DNA of 64,000 nt, taken from an uncultured Bacteroidales bacterium (lineage in GTDB: Bacteria; Bacteroidota; Bacteroidia; Bacteroidales; UBA932). Shown here piece after piece: positions 24,682 through 33,411 of this stretch; the stretch's first letter is position 1, and the number at the start of each line of letters is the position of its first letter. The position numbers and the translations under genes were made by a program. A model generated the notes under the pieces. The model worked only from the letters and a program-made list of their open reading frames with translations, made no database searches and was not told the origin of the DNA. The stretch covers positions 23,953-87,952 of the forward strand of contig CAKVAS010000010.1 of assembly GCA_934725015.1 (NCBI GenBank). The letters are read 5' to 3'.

Positions 24682-26349
24682 ATGAAAAAGTTAAGGGATA
24701 TATTGACGGACGAATGCGGGGTCACGGCCATCGGCTTCGCGGGGGCCGGCTTCGGTACCGGAAGCGGCGAGGGCGCACCGTCGAATCTGGCCGGAAGCCG
24801 GGAAAAGGCGCTTGACGCGGAGGTGACCGGAATCTGCAGCGACTCTCGCAGGGTCACTCCGGGATGCGTGTTCATAGCTGTCCGTGGGGCAGCCTGTGAC
24901 GGGCACGGCTTTATAGGGAAGGCGGCCGCCTCCGGCGCGAGGGTCATCGTGTTCGACGACAGGGCGGCGGCGGAAAGGTCGCTTGAGGAGGCCGGATTCG
25001 GCTGCGGAACCGCCTTTCAGGTACGGGAAAACGCCGCCGTACAGCCCTCAGGAAACGACACGGGAAACGACACGGGAAACGACACGGGGAACAACGCCCG
25101 GAACAGCACGGGAAGCGGCATCGTCCTCGTGCAGGTCAGGTCCGCAAGGCACGCCCTCGGGTTCATCGCCTCGTCGTGGTTCGACAACCCGTCGCGCCGC
25201 CTCAGGCTCGTGGGAATCACCGGAACCAACGGCAAGACCACGACAGTGACTCTGCTCTACCGTATGTTCACCGCCATCGGCTACAGCTGCGGACTGCTCT
25301 CGACCATAGCCAACTATGTCGCCGGGAAGCGCAGCGAGACAGCCAACACGACCTCCGACCCGATCACCATCAACTCCCTTCTGAGCGAGATGTGCGAATG
25401 CGGATGCGAGTTCTGCTTCATGGAGGTCAGCTCCATAGGACTTGAGCAGGAGAGGGTCGCCGGACTGAACTTCCGCGTCGGAATCTTCTCCAACCTCACC
25501 CACGACCACCTCGACTACCACAAGACCTTCGCCGAGTATCTCCGCTGCAAGAAGCTCTTCTTCGACGGACTGCCGAAGGACGCATACGCAGTCATAAACA
25601 TCGACGACAGGAACGCCGAGGTGATGGTGCAGAACTGCAGGGCTCAGATTGTACGCTACTCCTGCCGCTCCCTCGCCGACCACAGCTGCCGGATTCTCGA
25701 GGAGAGCTTCGACGGGATGCTGCTCAAGATTGACGGGGCCGAATGCTGGACTCCTCTCATCGGACAGCACAACGCCTACAACCTTCTCGCGATTTACACC
25801 ACCGCCGTCGTTCTCGGGACAAGACCCGAGGAGGCTCTCGTGGCGCTCAGCACTCTGGAATCGGCTCCGGGAAGGCTCGAAACCCTGCACGGTCCGAAGG
25901 ACATCACCGTCATAATCGACTATGCGCACACTCCGGACGCGCTGGAGAACGTGCTCAAGACACTCAGGGACATCAGCTGCGGAGGCAGGCTCGTATGCCT
26001 TTTCGGATGCGGCGGGGACAGGGACAGGACCAAGCGTCCGGAGATGGCGGCTGTGGCGCAGAAATACGCCGACAGGATTTACGTCACCTCAGACAACAGC
26101 CGCACGGAACGGACCGCAGACATCATCGCTGAAATCAAGGCCGGGTTCGACCTCGCGGGACGCGCCAAGTCCATTTTCATCGAGAACCGCGAGCAGGCGA
26201 TACGCACGGCCGTCATGACAGCAGAGCCGGGAGACGTCATTCTCCTCGCCGGCAAGGGCCACGAGACCTGCCAGATTATAGGGACGGAGAAGCGGCATTT
26301 CGACGAGAAGGAGATAGTGAACGGGATTTTCAGAGAAATGACGGCATAG
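24682..26349 (+). CDS. murE: UDP-MurNAc-tripeptide synthetase MurE, with repeat insert
   Basis: Adds the third amino acid (expected meso-diaminopimelate) to UDP-MurNAc-dipeptide. I chose ATG 24682 (MKKLRDILTDE); the frame also stays open upstream to a TTG at 24628. The N-terminal UDP-binding domain has TGICSDSRRVTPGCVFIAVRG; ATP site ITGTNGKTTT lies near 180-188. The amino-acid motif, usually DNPR in diaminopimelate-adding enzymes, reads DNSR (about 471-474), keeping the Arg. Extra low-complexity segments are present: a Gly-rich stretch near residues 20-35 (GAGFGTGSGEG) and a GNDT tandem repeat at about 124-140, between the UDP-binding and ATPase domains. The 555 residues exceed the usual 480-500 by about the size of these inserts. 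Confidence 0.95.
   Translation: MKKLRDILTDECGVTAIGFAGAGFGTGSGEGAPSNLAGSREKALDAEVTGICSDSRRVTPGCVFIAVRGAACDGHGFIGKAAASGARVIVFDDRAAAERSLEEAGFGCGTAFQVRENAAVQPSGNDTGNDTGNDTGNNARNSTGSGIVLVQVRSARHALGFIASSWFDNPSRRLRLVGITGTNGKTTTVTLLYRMFTAIGYSCGLLSTIANYVAGKRSETANTTSDPITINSLLSEMCECGCEFCFMEVSSIGLEQERVAGLNFRVGIFSNLTHDHLDYHKTFAEYLRCKKLFFDGLPKDAYAVINIDDRNAEVMVQNCRAQIVRYSCRSLADHSCRILEESFDGMLLKIDGAECWTPLIGQHNAYNLLAIYTTAVVLGTRPEEALVALSTLESAPGRLETLHGPKDITVIIDYAHTPDALENVLKTLRDISCGGRLVCLFGCGGDRDRTKRPEMAAVAQKYADRIYVTSDNSRTERTADIIAEIKAGFDLAGRAKSIFIENREQAIRTAVMTAEPGDVILLAGKGHETCQIIGTEKRHFDEKEIVNGIFREMTA
25051..25110 (+). repeat. 12-bp tandem repeat inside murE
   Basis: GGAAACGACACG is repeated three times without change from 25051, followed by diverged units (GGGAACAACGCC, CGGAACAGCACG). 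It encodes GNDTGNDTGNDTGNN and related residues in the frame of murE. The unit is a multiple of three, so expansion or contraction keeps the frame. Confidence 0.9.
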
Positions 26350-26412
26350 CGGGCACGGAGTCTCCAAAGACAGTTTATTGAAGAAAGCGACATTACACAA
26401 GAGGACAAGATT

Positions 26413-27591
26413 ATGATTTACCATATTTTTGAAGCGCTCAAGGACATCAACATACCGGGTCAGGGACTGATGAACTACATCTCGTTCCGTGCCCTCATGG
26501 CCTGCTTCACTTCCCTGCTCGTGGGAATCATCGCCGGCAGGCACATCATAGGCTGGCTTCAGAAGAAACAGATCGGCGAGACCATCCGCGACCTCGGGCT
26601 TGAGGGTCAGATGGCGAAGAAGGGGACCCCGACGATGGGAGGAATCATAATTCTCCTCGCTCTGTTCTCCGGAGTCCTGCTCTGGTGCAACCTCACCAAC
26701 ACCTTCATCCTGATTCTCGGCGCGAGCGCCATCTGGTGTGCCGGAATCGGGTTCTGCGACGACTATCTCAAGATTCACAAGCACAACAAGGAGGGTCTGA
26801 GCGAGAAGAAGAAGCTGATTTTCCAGACGATTCTCGGACTTGGAGTCGCGCTTGCGGTGTGGATGACCGGGAGCGAGCTCGGAACGACCACGACGATTCC
26901 GTTCGTCAAGGACAACGAGTTCGACTATGCGTGGCTCACCCCATTCACCGGGGAGTGGGAGTGGTATTCAAAGTGGGGAATATATGTGGTCATGATTACC
27001 CTCGTGGTCGTCGCCTGCTCCAACGGGACCAACCTCTCCGACGGGATTGACGGTCTCGCGGGAGGCTCGTCGGCCATCGTGGGCGTGGTGCTCGGACTCA
27101 TGGCATATCTCGGCGGAAACATCAACAACGCCTCCTACCTCAACATCATGTATATCCCTGAAAGCGGGGAGATTGCTGTGTTCATGTCGGCGTTTGTCGG
27201 TGCGCTCATAGCGTTCCTCTGGTACAATTCCTACCCGGCGCAGGTGTTCATGGGCGACACGGGCAGCCTGATGCTGGGCGGCGTCATCGGAGTCTGCGCG
27301 GTGCTCATCCGAAAGGAACTGCTGCTCCCGGTGCTCTGCGGAATCTTCTTCGTCGAGAGCCTTTCGGTGCTGATGCAGAGGGGTTATTTCAAATACACCA
27401 AGAAACGCTACGGCGAGGGGCGGCGAATCTTCAAGATGACCCCGCTCCACCACCACTTTCAGAAGGAGGGCATCCCGGCGCTGATTCAGTCGCCGAAGAA
27501 GTCCCTGCCGGAGGCGAAGATTACGATGCGGTTCTGGATTGTGGGGATTATGCTGGCGGTCATCACAATAGCGATATTGAAAGTCAGATGA
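26413..27591 (+). CDS. mraY: Phospho-N-acetylmuramoyl-pentapeptide transferase MraY
   Basis: Integral membrane enzyme that makes lipid I from UDP-MurNAc-pentapeptide and undecaprenyl phosphate. The 392 residues carry about ten transmembrane segments and the family motifs: GTPTMGGIIILL (about 77), CDDYLKIHKHNKEGLSEKKK, SNGTNLSDGIDGLAGGSS (about 204-221), MGDTGSLMLGG and the catalytic-loop TPLHHHFQKEG (about 344-354). murF, which often precedes mraY in other phyla, is absent, as is usual in Bacteroidota dcw clusters. A family B hairpin follows the stop directly. Confidence 0.98.
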   Translation: MIYHIFEALKDINIPGQGLMNYISFRALMACFTSLLVGIIAGRHIIGWLQKKQIGETIRDLGLEGQMAKKGTPTMGGIIILLALFSGVLLWCNLTNTFILILGASAIWCAGIGFCDDYLKIHKHNKEGLSEKKKLIFQTILGLGVALAVWMTGSELGTTTTIPFVKDNEFDYAWLTPFTGEWEWYSKWGIYVVMITLVVVACSNGTNLSDGIDGLAGGSSAIVGVVLGLMAYLGGNINNASYLNIMYIPESGEIAVFMSAFVGALIAFLWYNSYPAQVFMGDTGSLMLGGVIGVCAVLIRKELLLPVLCGIFFVESLSVLMQRGYFKYTKKRYGEGRRIFKMTPLHHHFQKEGIPALIQSPKKSLPEAKITMRFWIVGIMLAVITIAILKVR

Positions 27592-27710
27592 TGCACGCTA
27601 AAGGGCGAATTGCTGCGTTACGCGTCTCGTCAAAATCCTCACAGCCACAAGGCTGCTCCGGGTTGGACTTCGCCGCAAGCCTTGCACTTCATCCCTTTAT
27701 CGCACATCAT
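27592..27710 (+). repeat. Interspersed hairpin repeat, family B, copy 3 (after mraY)
   Basis: Imperfect terminal inverted repeats (GCACGCTAAAGGG at the left, CCCTTTATCGCACATC at the right) and the core CTCACAGCC-ACAA-GGCTG. The stem here is CAGCC/GGCTG where copies 1 and 2 have CAACC/GGTTG, so both strands of the pair changed together. It lies in sense orientation immediately after the mraY stop, inside the dcw cluster. The rest of the gap to murD (27711-27788) is AT-rich with no clear promoter. Confidence 0.8.
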
Positions 27711-27788
27711 CGCCGAGCGGTTATATAAGAAAAAACTGAAGTAAAAAAACTGAGGTAGAAAAAACTGATAATAGAAAATTTTGATAAT

Positions 27789-29123
27789 ATGTCACGGATT
27801 GTAGTTTTGGGCGGTGGCGAGAGCGGAGTGGGTTCCGCAGTGCTCGCGAAGGTCAAGGGATTCGATGTTTTCCTTTCTGACAAGGGAAACATCGCGGACA
27901 AATATGTCGAAATCCTCAGGAAATGGGACATTCCGTTTGAAAGCGGGCAGCATACGGAGGAAAGGATTCTCAACGCGGACGAGGTCATCAAGAGCCCCGG
28001 GATTCCGAACACTGCACCTATGATTCAGAAGCTTGCGGCGCAGGGGACGCATATAATCTCGGAAATCGAGTTTGCCGGACGCTACGACAAGGCACGCAAA
28101 ATCTGTATCACCGGAAGCAACGGCAAGACGACGACGACTTCGCTGATTTACTATCTTCTGAAGCAGGCGGGGCTGAACGTCGGGCTCGGCGGCAACATAG
28201 GCAAGAGCTACGCCTACCAGGTGGCGACGGAGAACTTCGACATCTATGTCCTGGAGCTCAGCTGCTTCCAGCTGGACAACGTGTATGACTTCAAGGCGGA
28301 CATCGCCATCATCACGAACATAACCCCGGACCATCTTGACCGCTACGACCACAAGATGGAGAACTACGTGAAGGCGAAGTTCCGCATCACCCGCAACATG
28401 AACCCGGAGGACTGCTTCATCTTCTGCTCGGACGACGAGATTACGGTGAACCACCTCAACAAGATTGTAGTGAAGGCCAAGCAGCTGCCGTTCACGCAGA
28501 AGACGGAGGTCGCCCAGGGCGCGTTCGTCAAGGACGACAGGATTGTCATACGCTATGAGGACAGCGAGTGCGACATGTACATCCGCGAACTGGCGCTCGG
28601 AGGAAAGCACAATGTGTATAACTCCATGGCGGCGGCAATTGCGGCGAAGGTGATGGACATCGACAACGAGACCATCCGCGAGGCGCTCTCCTCGTTCAAG
28701 CCGGTGGAGCACAGGCTTGAGAAGGTGCTGAGCGTGGGCGGTGTGCTCTACATCAACGACTCGAAGGCGACAAACGTGGATTCGGCGTGGTATGCGCTCG
28801 AGTGCCAGACCCGGCCGGTCGTGTGGATTGTGGGCGGAACTGACAAGGGGAACGACTATTCGAGCCTTGTGCCGCTCGCCCGCGAGAAGGTGAAGGCGAT
28901 GATCTGCATGGGACTGGACAACGCGAAGTTCCACTCGTCGTTCGAGGGCGTGGTGCCGGAAATCTATGACGTGACCTCGGCCCACGACGCGGTGCAGACG
29001 GCAAGCCGGCTCGCGAAGAACGGGGACGTGGTGCTGCTCTCGCCGTGCTGCGCAAGCTTCGACCTGTTCAGGAACTATGAGGACCGGGGAGAACAGTTTA
29101 AAGCAGAAGTAAGGAAACTGTAA
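27789..29123 (+). CDS. murD: UDP-N-acetylmuramoyl-L-alanine--D-glutamate ligase MurD
   Basis: Cytoplasmic ligase adding D-glutamate to UDP-MurNAc-L-alanine. The 444 residues show the N-terminal Rossmann fold (RIVVLGGGESGVGSAVLAKVKG), the ATP site ITGSNGKTTTT (about 112-121), NITPDHLDRYD and the C-terminal HRLEKVLSVGGVLYINDSKATN with WIVGGTDKGNDY. Usual length. It is separated from mraY by the 197-bp gap with the family B hairpin, so it may have a separate expression level. Confidence 0.98.
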   Translation: MSRIVVLGGGESGVGSAVLAKVKGFDVFLSDKGNIADKYVEILRKWDIPFESGQHTEERILNADEVIKSPGIPNTAPMIQKLAAQGTHIISEIEFAGRYDKARKICITGSNGKTTTTSLIYYLLKQAGLNVGLGGNIGKSYAYQVATENFDIYVLELSCFQLDNVYDFKADIAIITNITPDHLDRYDHKMENYVKAKFRITRNMNPEDCFIFCSDDEITVNHLNKIVVKAKQLPFTQKTEVAQGAFVKDDRIVIRYEDSECDMYIRELALGGKHNVYNSMAAAIAAKVMDIDNETIREALSSFKPVEHRLEKVLSVGGVLYINDSKATNVDSAWYALECQTRPVVWIVGGTDKGNDYSSLVPLAREKVKAMICMGLDNAKFHSSFEGVVPEIYDVTSAHDAVQTASRLAKNGDVVLLSPCCASFDLFRNYEDRGEQFKAEVRKL

Positions 29124-29130
29124 ATATTTG

Positions 29131-29172
29131 AGTGTCTTTTGGGCCATATTTTCCCGTTTTGTTCGTCATTTG
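29131..29172 (-). repeat. Family A repeat, copy 5 (right-end fragment, inverted, after murD)
   Basis: Read on the minus strand, ATATGGCCCAAAAGACACTC resembles the right end of copy 2 (ATATGGCCCCAAAAGATTCTC). It starts 7 bp after the murD stop, as copy 2 starts 4 bp after murC. The rest of the gap to ftsW (29173-29292) shows no clear signal. Confidence 0.55.
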
Positions 29173-29292
29173 ACGCCACCTAACTCCTCACAAAACAGAA
29201 AAATCTGACTCAAAAATACACCTCAAATACACACTGCTTGTATAACTGGTGTTGCAAAGAAGAGCATAAAAATTTGAAAAGACCTTTGAAAA

Positions 29293-30726
29293 ATGGAAGA
29301 AATGAGTAACAATCCGGCTGCACGGGAAACCGGCGAAACGGCCGGCGGGAAAGGCGGCGGCTGGCAGTTTTTCGACAGGGTGAAGGGCGACAAGGTCGTC
29401 TGGATTGTCGTGCTGCTGCTCATAATGATTTCATTGACGACCATCTCCGGCTCCACCTCGATGCTCGCCCTGCAGAGCGGGACGACCCGCGTGAGCCTCT
29501 TCACCAAGCACCTGCTCGTCTGCGCCGGAGGGCTCGCGCTCATATTCTTCTGCTATTTCTGCGTGAGCATGAAATGGTTCGAGAGGCTGTCGAAATACGG
29601 ATTCATAGTCTCGTTCCTGCTCGTCGGGCTGCTGCTGCTCAGGGAGCATTTCAACATCGCCGGCATCATCAAGGCGGAAAACCTCAACGGGGCGTGGAGA
29701 ACAATCCGGGTGTGGAAGATTCAGATTCATGTGTTCGAGGTCGTCAAGGTCGCGATGGTGATGTACCTTGCCTGGGCCTGCAAGACCTTTCGGAACGACG
29801 GCTTCAAACTGTCGAAGAAACTCGCCGCGATGAGGTTCGGCAAGGAGCGTGACAAGACTCCGTTTTCGTTCATGAACAAGAGACTCGCGCAGTTCTGCTT
29901 CTATATTCTGATTCCGGTCGCATCCATTGCCATGATGATTCTGCCGGGCGGAAACTCCAGCGCGATTTTCATCGGGCTCGTCATGGGGGCGACCATGGTC
30001 TTCGGAAGAGTCGATTTCAAGTACATAGTCATGACGGCGGTCGTCGGCGTCGCCCTGCTCGGCGCGGCCTACGGCATCTACAATCTCACCGGCGGCGAGT
30101 GGTTCGAGAGAATCGGAACCGCCCTGTCGCGAAGCGAAGAGGATCCCACGCCGGACGACCTGTTCAGGATAAAGGCTGAAAAAGGTGAACTGTCTAAAGA
30201 ATACAAGAGGACGCTCCAGAAGCTCCAGCAGCCGTACTCGGCAAAGATTGCCATTCACGAGGGCGGTCTGCTCGGAAAGGGAATAGGCGGAAGCACCCAG
30301 AAATATGTGGTGCCGCAGATGTACGGCGACTTCATGTTCAGCTTCATACTTGAGGAGACGGGACTGCTTGGAGGCGTCGTGATCATCATTCTCTACCTCA
30401 GCCTTCTGGCGAGAGGATCCAGAATAGTGGTCAACAGCGACGATGACTTCGCCAAGACGGCGGCCGGAGGGCTGGCGCTGATGATTGCGGGGCAGGCCTT
30501 CATGCATATACTGATTAACCTCGACGCTGGGCCGCTCACGGGTCAGACGCTTCCGATGATAAGCCACGGCAGCAGCTCCTTCCTCTGCTTCAGCCTCGCC
30601 TTCGGAATCCTCCTCGCGATGAGCAAGACGGCCAAGACAAAGACAGCGGCCGAGGAAAGGAAGATAGACCTCGAACGCGGGCGGCCTGTCGAGGAGGAAA
30701 TTTCCTCCGACACGGGAGACTTTTAA
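29293..30726 (+). CDS. ftsW: Septal peptidoglycan glycosyltransferase FtsW (SEDS family)
   Basis: Polytopic SEDS glycan polymerase that works with FtsI. The 477 residues have a soluble N-terminus (about 1-35) and about ten transmembrane segments beginning at KVVWIVVLLLIMISLTTIS. Family segments include LNGAWRTIRVWKIQIHVFEVVKVAMVMYLA, GGSTQKYVVPQMYGDFMFSFILEETG (about 335-360) and GQTLPMISHGSSSFLCFSLAFGILLAMS near the end. A charged extra-membrane loop SEEDPTPDDLFRIKAEKGELSKEYKR (two-part, about 278-310) is long but known in this phylum. A second ATG at 29302 is possible. Confidence 0.96.
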   Translation: MEEMSNNPAARETGETAGGKGGGWQFFDRVKGDKVVWIVVLLLIMISLTTISGSTSMLALQSGTTRVSLFTKHLLVCAGGLALIFFCYFCVSMKWFERLSKYGFIVSFLLVGLLLLREHFNIAGIIKAENLNGAWRTIRVWKIQIHVFEVVKVAMVMYLAWACKTFRNDGFKLSKKLAAMRFGKERDKTPFSFMNKRLAQFCFYILIPVASIAMMILPGGNSSAIFIGLVMGATMVFGRVDFKYIVMTAVVGVALLGAAYGIYNLTGGEWFERIGTALSRSEEDPTPDDLFRIKAEKGELSKEYKRTLQKLQQPYSAKIAIHEGGLLGKGIGGSTQKYVVPQMYGDFMFSFILEETGLLGGVVIIILYLSLLARGSRIVVNSDDDFAKTAAGGLALMIAGQAFMHILINLDAGPLTGQTLPMISHGSSSFLCFSLAFGILLAMSKTAKTKTAAEERKIDLERGRPVEEEISSDTGDF

Positions 30727-30727
30727 C

Positions 30728-30742
30728 AATAGACCAAAAAGA
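30728..30742 (+). repeat. Family A repeat, copy 6 (right-end fragment, before murG)
   Basis: AATAGACCAAAAAGAC matches the right end of copy 1 (ATATAGACCAAAAAGAT). The murG ATG follows 11 bp later, nearly the same distance as at lpxC. Confidence 0.5.
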
Positions 30743-30753
30743 CAAATAAAGAT

Positions 30754-31908
30754 ATGGAATATAAGAAGATACGGGTTATAATAAGCGGCGGCGGCACGGG
30801 AGGACACATATTCCCGGCTCTGTCCATCGCCAATGAACTCAGGGCGCTCAACCCCGGGACGGAGATTCTGTTCGTGGGCGCGGAAGGCAGGATGGAGATG
30901 ACGAAGGTTCCGGAGGCAGGCTATAAGATTGTGGCACTGCCGATTGCCGGGCTCCGGAGAAAGCTGAGCATCGAGAATCTCAAGCTGCCGTACAAGGTCG
31001 TGAAGAGCGTTCATGAGGCTAAAAGGCTCATAAGGGAGTTCAGGCCGGACATCGCCGTAGGCGTCGGGGGCTATGCCAGCGCTCCCCTGCTCTGGGCGGC
31101 TCAGAGGATGGGCATTCCGACTCTGATTCAGGAGCAGAACGGATTTGCGGGGCTCACCAACAAGATTCTCGGGAAGAAGGCGCGCTGCATCTGCGTGGCA
31201 TACGACGGGATGGAGAGGTTCTTCCCCGCCGACAGGATTGTCAAGACAGGCAACCCCATCCGAGGCACGATGCGTCCGGCGACTCCGCAGATGAAGGAGG
31301 AGGGACTGCGGTTCTACAGGCTCAGCCCGGAGCGCAGCCATCTGCTGATAATCGGAGGCAGCCTCGGAAGCGGGACGCTGAACCGCTCGGTGATGGAGTG
31401 GATTTCGGAGGGATGTCCGGGAGGAGAGAATCTCGAAGTGCTCTGGCAGTGCGGCAAGTACTACAGGAAGAGCGTGGAGGAGTTCATGAAGAAGGCCGCG
31501 GCGGAAGGGCTCGGAGGGAGCGCTCTCGCCGGAGTGCGGCCGATGGACTTCATCGGGAGGATGGACCTTGCCTACGCGGTGGCGGACGCGGTGGTGTCGC
31601 GCTCGGGGGCAAGTTCGGTCTCTGAGCTGTGCGCCTGCGGGAAGGCCGCCATATTCGTGCCTTCGCCCAATGTGGCGGAAGACCACCAGACGCACAACGC
31701 GATGGCGCTGGTGAGCAAGGGAGCAGGACTGCTCGTCAGGGACAGCGAGGCGCCTCGAAAGCTCATGGCCGCGGCCTGCGCCCTGCTCGGGGACCGGCAG
31801 AAGATTGAGCTGATGGAGGCCAACGCGCTGAAGCTCGCGCAGCCGGATGCGGCACGGGCGATTGCGGACGAGATATATAAGATTGTCATTCCGAGCGGAA
31901 CGAAGTGA
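30754..31908 (+). CDS. murG: UDP-GlcNAc--lipid I GlcNAc transferase MurG
   Basis: Membrane-associated GT28 enzyme that makes lipid II. The 384 residues begin RVIISGGGTGGHIFPALSIANEL, followed by GVGGYASAPLLWAAQRMGIPTLIQEQN, TGNPIR (about 168), IIGGSLGSGTLN and the donor-binding VSRSGASSVSELCACGKAAIFVPSP...DHQTHNA. The last residues IVIPSGTK are encoded by a copy of the TCATTCCGAGC repeat, which appears to have replaced the original stop. murC starts 35 bp later. Confidence 0.97.
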   Translation: MEYKKIRVIISGGGTGGHIFPALSIANELRALNPGTEILFVGAEGRMEMTKVPEAGYKIVALPIAGLRRKLSIENLKLPYKVVKSVHEAKRLIREFRPDIAVGVGGYASAPLLWAAQRMGIPTLIQEQNGFAGLTNKILGKKARCICVAYDGMERFFPADRIVKTGNPIRGTMRPATPQMKEEGLRFYRLSPERSHLLIIGGSLGSGTLNRSVMEWISEGCPGGENLEVLWQCGKYYRKSVEEFMKKAAAEGLGGSALAGVRPMDFIGRMDLAYAVADAVVSRSGASSVSELCACGKAAIFVPSPNVAEDHQTHNAMALVSKGAGLLVRDSEAPRKLMAAACALLGDRQKIELMEANALKLAQPDAARAIADEIYKIVIPSGTK

Positions 31909-31927
31909 AGCCGAGGAATCTTTGGAC
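31884..31927 (+). repeat. TCATTCCGAGC-type repeat, family C, copy 1 (at the murG 3' end)
   Basis: TTGTCATTCCGAGCGGAACG and the following GAGGAATCTTTGGACAA match the widespread bacterial TCATTCCGAGC...GAGGAATCTTTG half-element. The murG stop codon lies inside it. Only one arm is present here; copies 2 and 3 contain both arms. Confidence 0.75.
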
Positions 31928-31943
31928 AAACAAAAAAAATTGT

Positions 31944-33296
31944 ATGAACAGTTACAAAAACATATATCTTATCGGAATCGGCGGCATAGGGATGTCGGCG
32001 ATTGCGAGATACTGCAAATTCAAGGGCTGCAATGTCAGCGGCTACGACAGGACGGAGTCCGAACTGACGGACGAACTTGCGGCGGAGGGCATCGGGGTGC
32101 ACTACGAGGACAACACGGACTTCATCCCTAAGGACGTCGAGAACACGCTCGTCGTCTATACGCCGGCCATTCCGCACGACCTCGGAGAACTCGTCTATGT
32201 GCAGGAGCACGGCTACACGCTGCTCAAGCGCTCAAGGACGCTCGGGGAAATCGCCAGAGGGCAGCGCTGCCTCGCAGTTGCCGGAACTCACGGGAAGACC
32301 ACGACAAGCACCCTGCTCGCCCACATACTCACGGAGAGCGGCGAGGGCTGCTCGGCTTTCCTCGGAGGAATCTCCAAGAACTACGACACGAACCTGCTCG
32401 TCAGCGGCAACCCCACTATCGTCGCGGAGGCGGACGAGTTTGACCGCTCGTTCCTCCAGCTGTTCCCGGAAATCGCGGTCATCACGGCGATGGACGCGGA
32501 TCATCTGGACATCTACGGCGACATCGGTCATGTCCGCGAGGCCTTTCAGGAATTTGCCGGACAGGTCAGCGGGACTGTGATAACGAAGCTCGGGCTTGAC
32601 ATCACCCCGAGGCACACCAAGGCGAGAATCATGAGATACGCCTACAACGACCCCCGGGCGGACTTCTACGCCGACAACCTGCGCAAGGACTGCTGCGGCT
32701 ACTTCACCTTCGACCTGCACTGCCCGGACGGCGTAGTCAAGGACTGCCGCGTGGGCGTCCCCGGCAGGGTGAACGTCGAGAACGCCGTCGCGGCGTCCGC
32801 CGTCGCGCTCGTCTATGGCATCGCCCCGGAGGCGCTCAGGCACGCGCTCAGCACCTTCCTCGGCGTGAAGCGCCGCTTTGACATACACGTGAACCGCCCG
32901 GGCTGCGCATACATCGACGACTACGCGCACCATCCGAACGAGCTCAGCGCGGCAATCGCCTCCATCAGGGACATATTCCCCGGCCGACGGCTCACCGCCG
33001 TGTTCCAGCCCCACCTCTACACGAGGACAAGGGACTTCGCCGACGATTTCGCGAAGGCTCTCAGCGCGGTCGATAAGCTCATCCTGCTGGACATCTACCC
33101 GGCCCGCGAGGAACCGATTCCTGGCGTGACGTCGAGGATTATCTTCGACAAGGTGACCGCTCCGGAGAAGGTCCTGCTGAAGAAGGAGATGCTGATGGAC
33201 TACCTCAGGGATGAGAAGATTGACGTTCTGGTGACCTTCGGCGCGGGAAACATCGACCGTTTCATCCCTCAGATAACAGAACTCCTCACGGTTTGA
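31944..33296 (+). CDS. murC: UDP-N-acetylmuramate--L-alanine ligase MurC
   Basis: Cytoplasmic ligase that starts the stem peptide. ATG 31944 gives the usual start MNSYKNIYLIGIGGIGMSAIA; a GTG at 31905 overlapping murG is in frame but would read the repeat. The 450 residues show the ATP site AVAGTHGKTTTS (about 110-120), EADEFDRSFLQLFPEIAVIT, the MurC-specific GVKRRFDIHVNRPGCAYIDDYAHHPNEL (about 310-337) and AVFQPHLYTRTRDF. Normal length. Standard position between murG and ftsQ. Confidence 0.98.
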   Translation: MNSYKNIYLIGIGGIGMSAIARYCKFKGCNVSGYDRTESELTDELAAEGIGVHYEDNTDFIPKDVENTLVVYTPAIPHDLGELVYVQEHGYTLLKRSRTLGEIARGQRCLAVAGTHGKTTTSTLLAHILTESGEGCSAFLGGISKNYDTNLLVSGNPTIVAEADEFDRSFLQLFPEIAVITAMDADHLDIYGDIGHVREAFQEFAGQVSGTVITKLGLDITPRHTKARIMRYAYNDPRADFYADNLRKDCCGYFTFDLHCPDGVVKDCRVGVPGRVNVENAVAASAVALVYGIAPEALRHALSTFLGVKRRFDIHVNRPGCAYIDDYAHHPNELSAAIASIRDIFPGRRLTAVFQPHLYTRTRDFADDFAKALSAVDKLILLDIYPAREEPIPGVTSRIIFDKVTAPEKVLLKKEMLMDYLRDEKIDVLVTFGAGNIDRFIPQITELLTV

Positions 33297-33300
33297 GAAT

Positions 33301-33390
33301 CTTTTGGGGCCATATCCATTCTTTCATCGGTCATGTACCCCGGTACACTCCCTCTTCAAGAATGAATCTATCCTCCAAAATCTTTCTCAA
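33301..33390 (-). repeat. Family A repeat, copy 2 (near full length, inverted, between murC and ftsQ)
   Basis: On the minus strand it reads AGATTTTGGAGGATAGATT, then GAAGAGGGAGTGTACCGGGG, then ATATGGCCCCAAAAG, parallel to copy 1 over about 90 bp with roughly three quarters identical bases. It fills most of the 115-bp gap between the murC stop and the ftsQ start. Confidence 0.75.
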
Positions 33391-33411
33391 ACCGGACAAA
33401 TTTATTAAACA

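Noticed and set aside
25051..25110. Frameshift or sequencing error in murE caused by the tandem repeat
   Set aside because: The unit is 12 bp and the frame continues correctly into the conserved ATPase domain.
27792..29147. 451-codon open frame antisense to murD
   Set aside because: Complement of a conserved gene; the product is His/Val/Arg-rich with no domain and no promoter.
29431..31929. Very long open frame (832 codons) on the minus strand opposite ftsW and murG
   Set aside because: It is antisense to two well-recognised genes, has no recognisable domain and is rich in Arg/His/Glu as expected from the complement of GC-rich codons.
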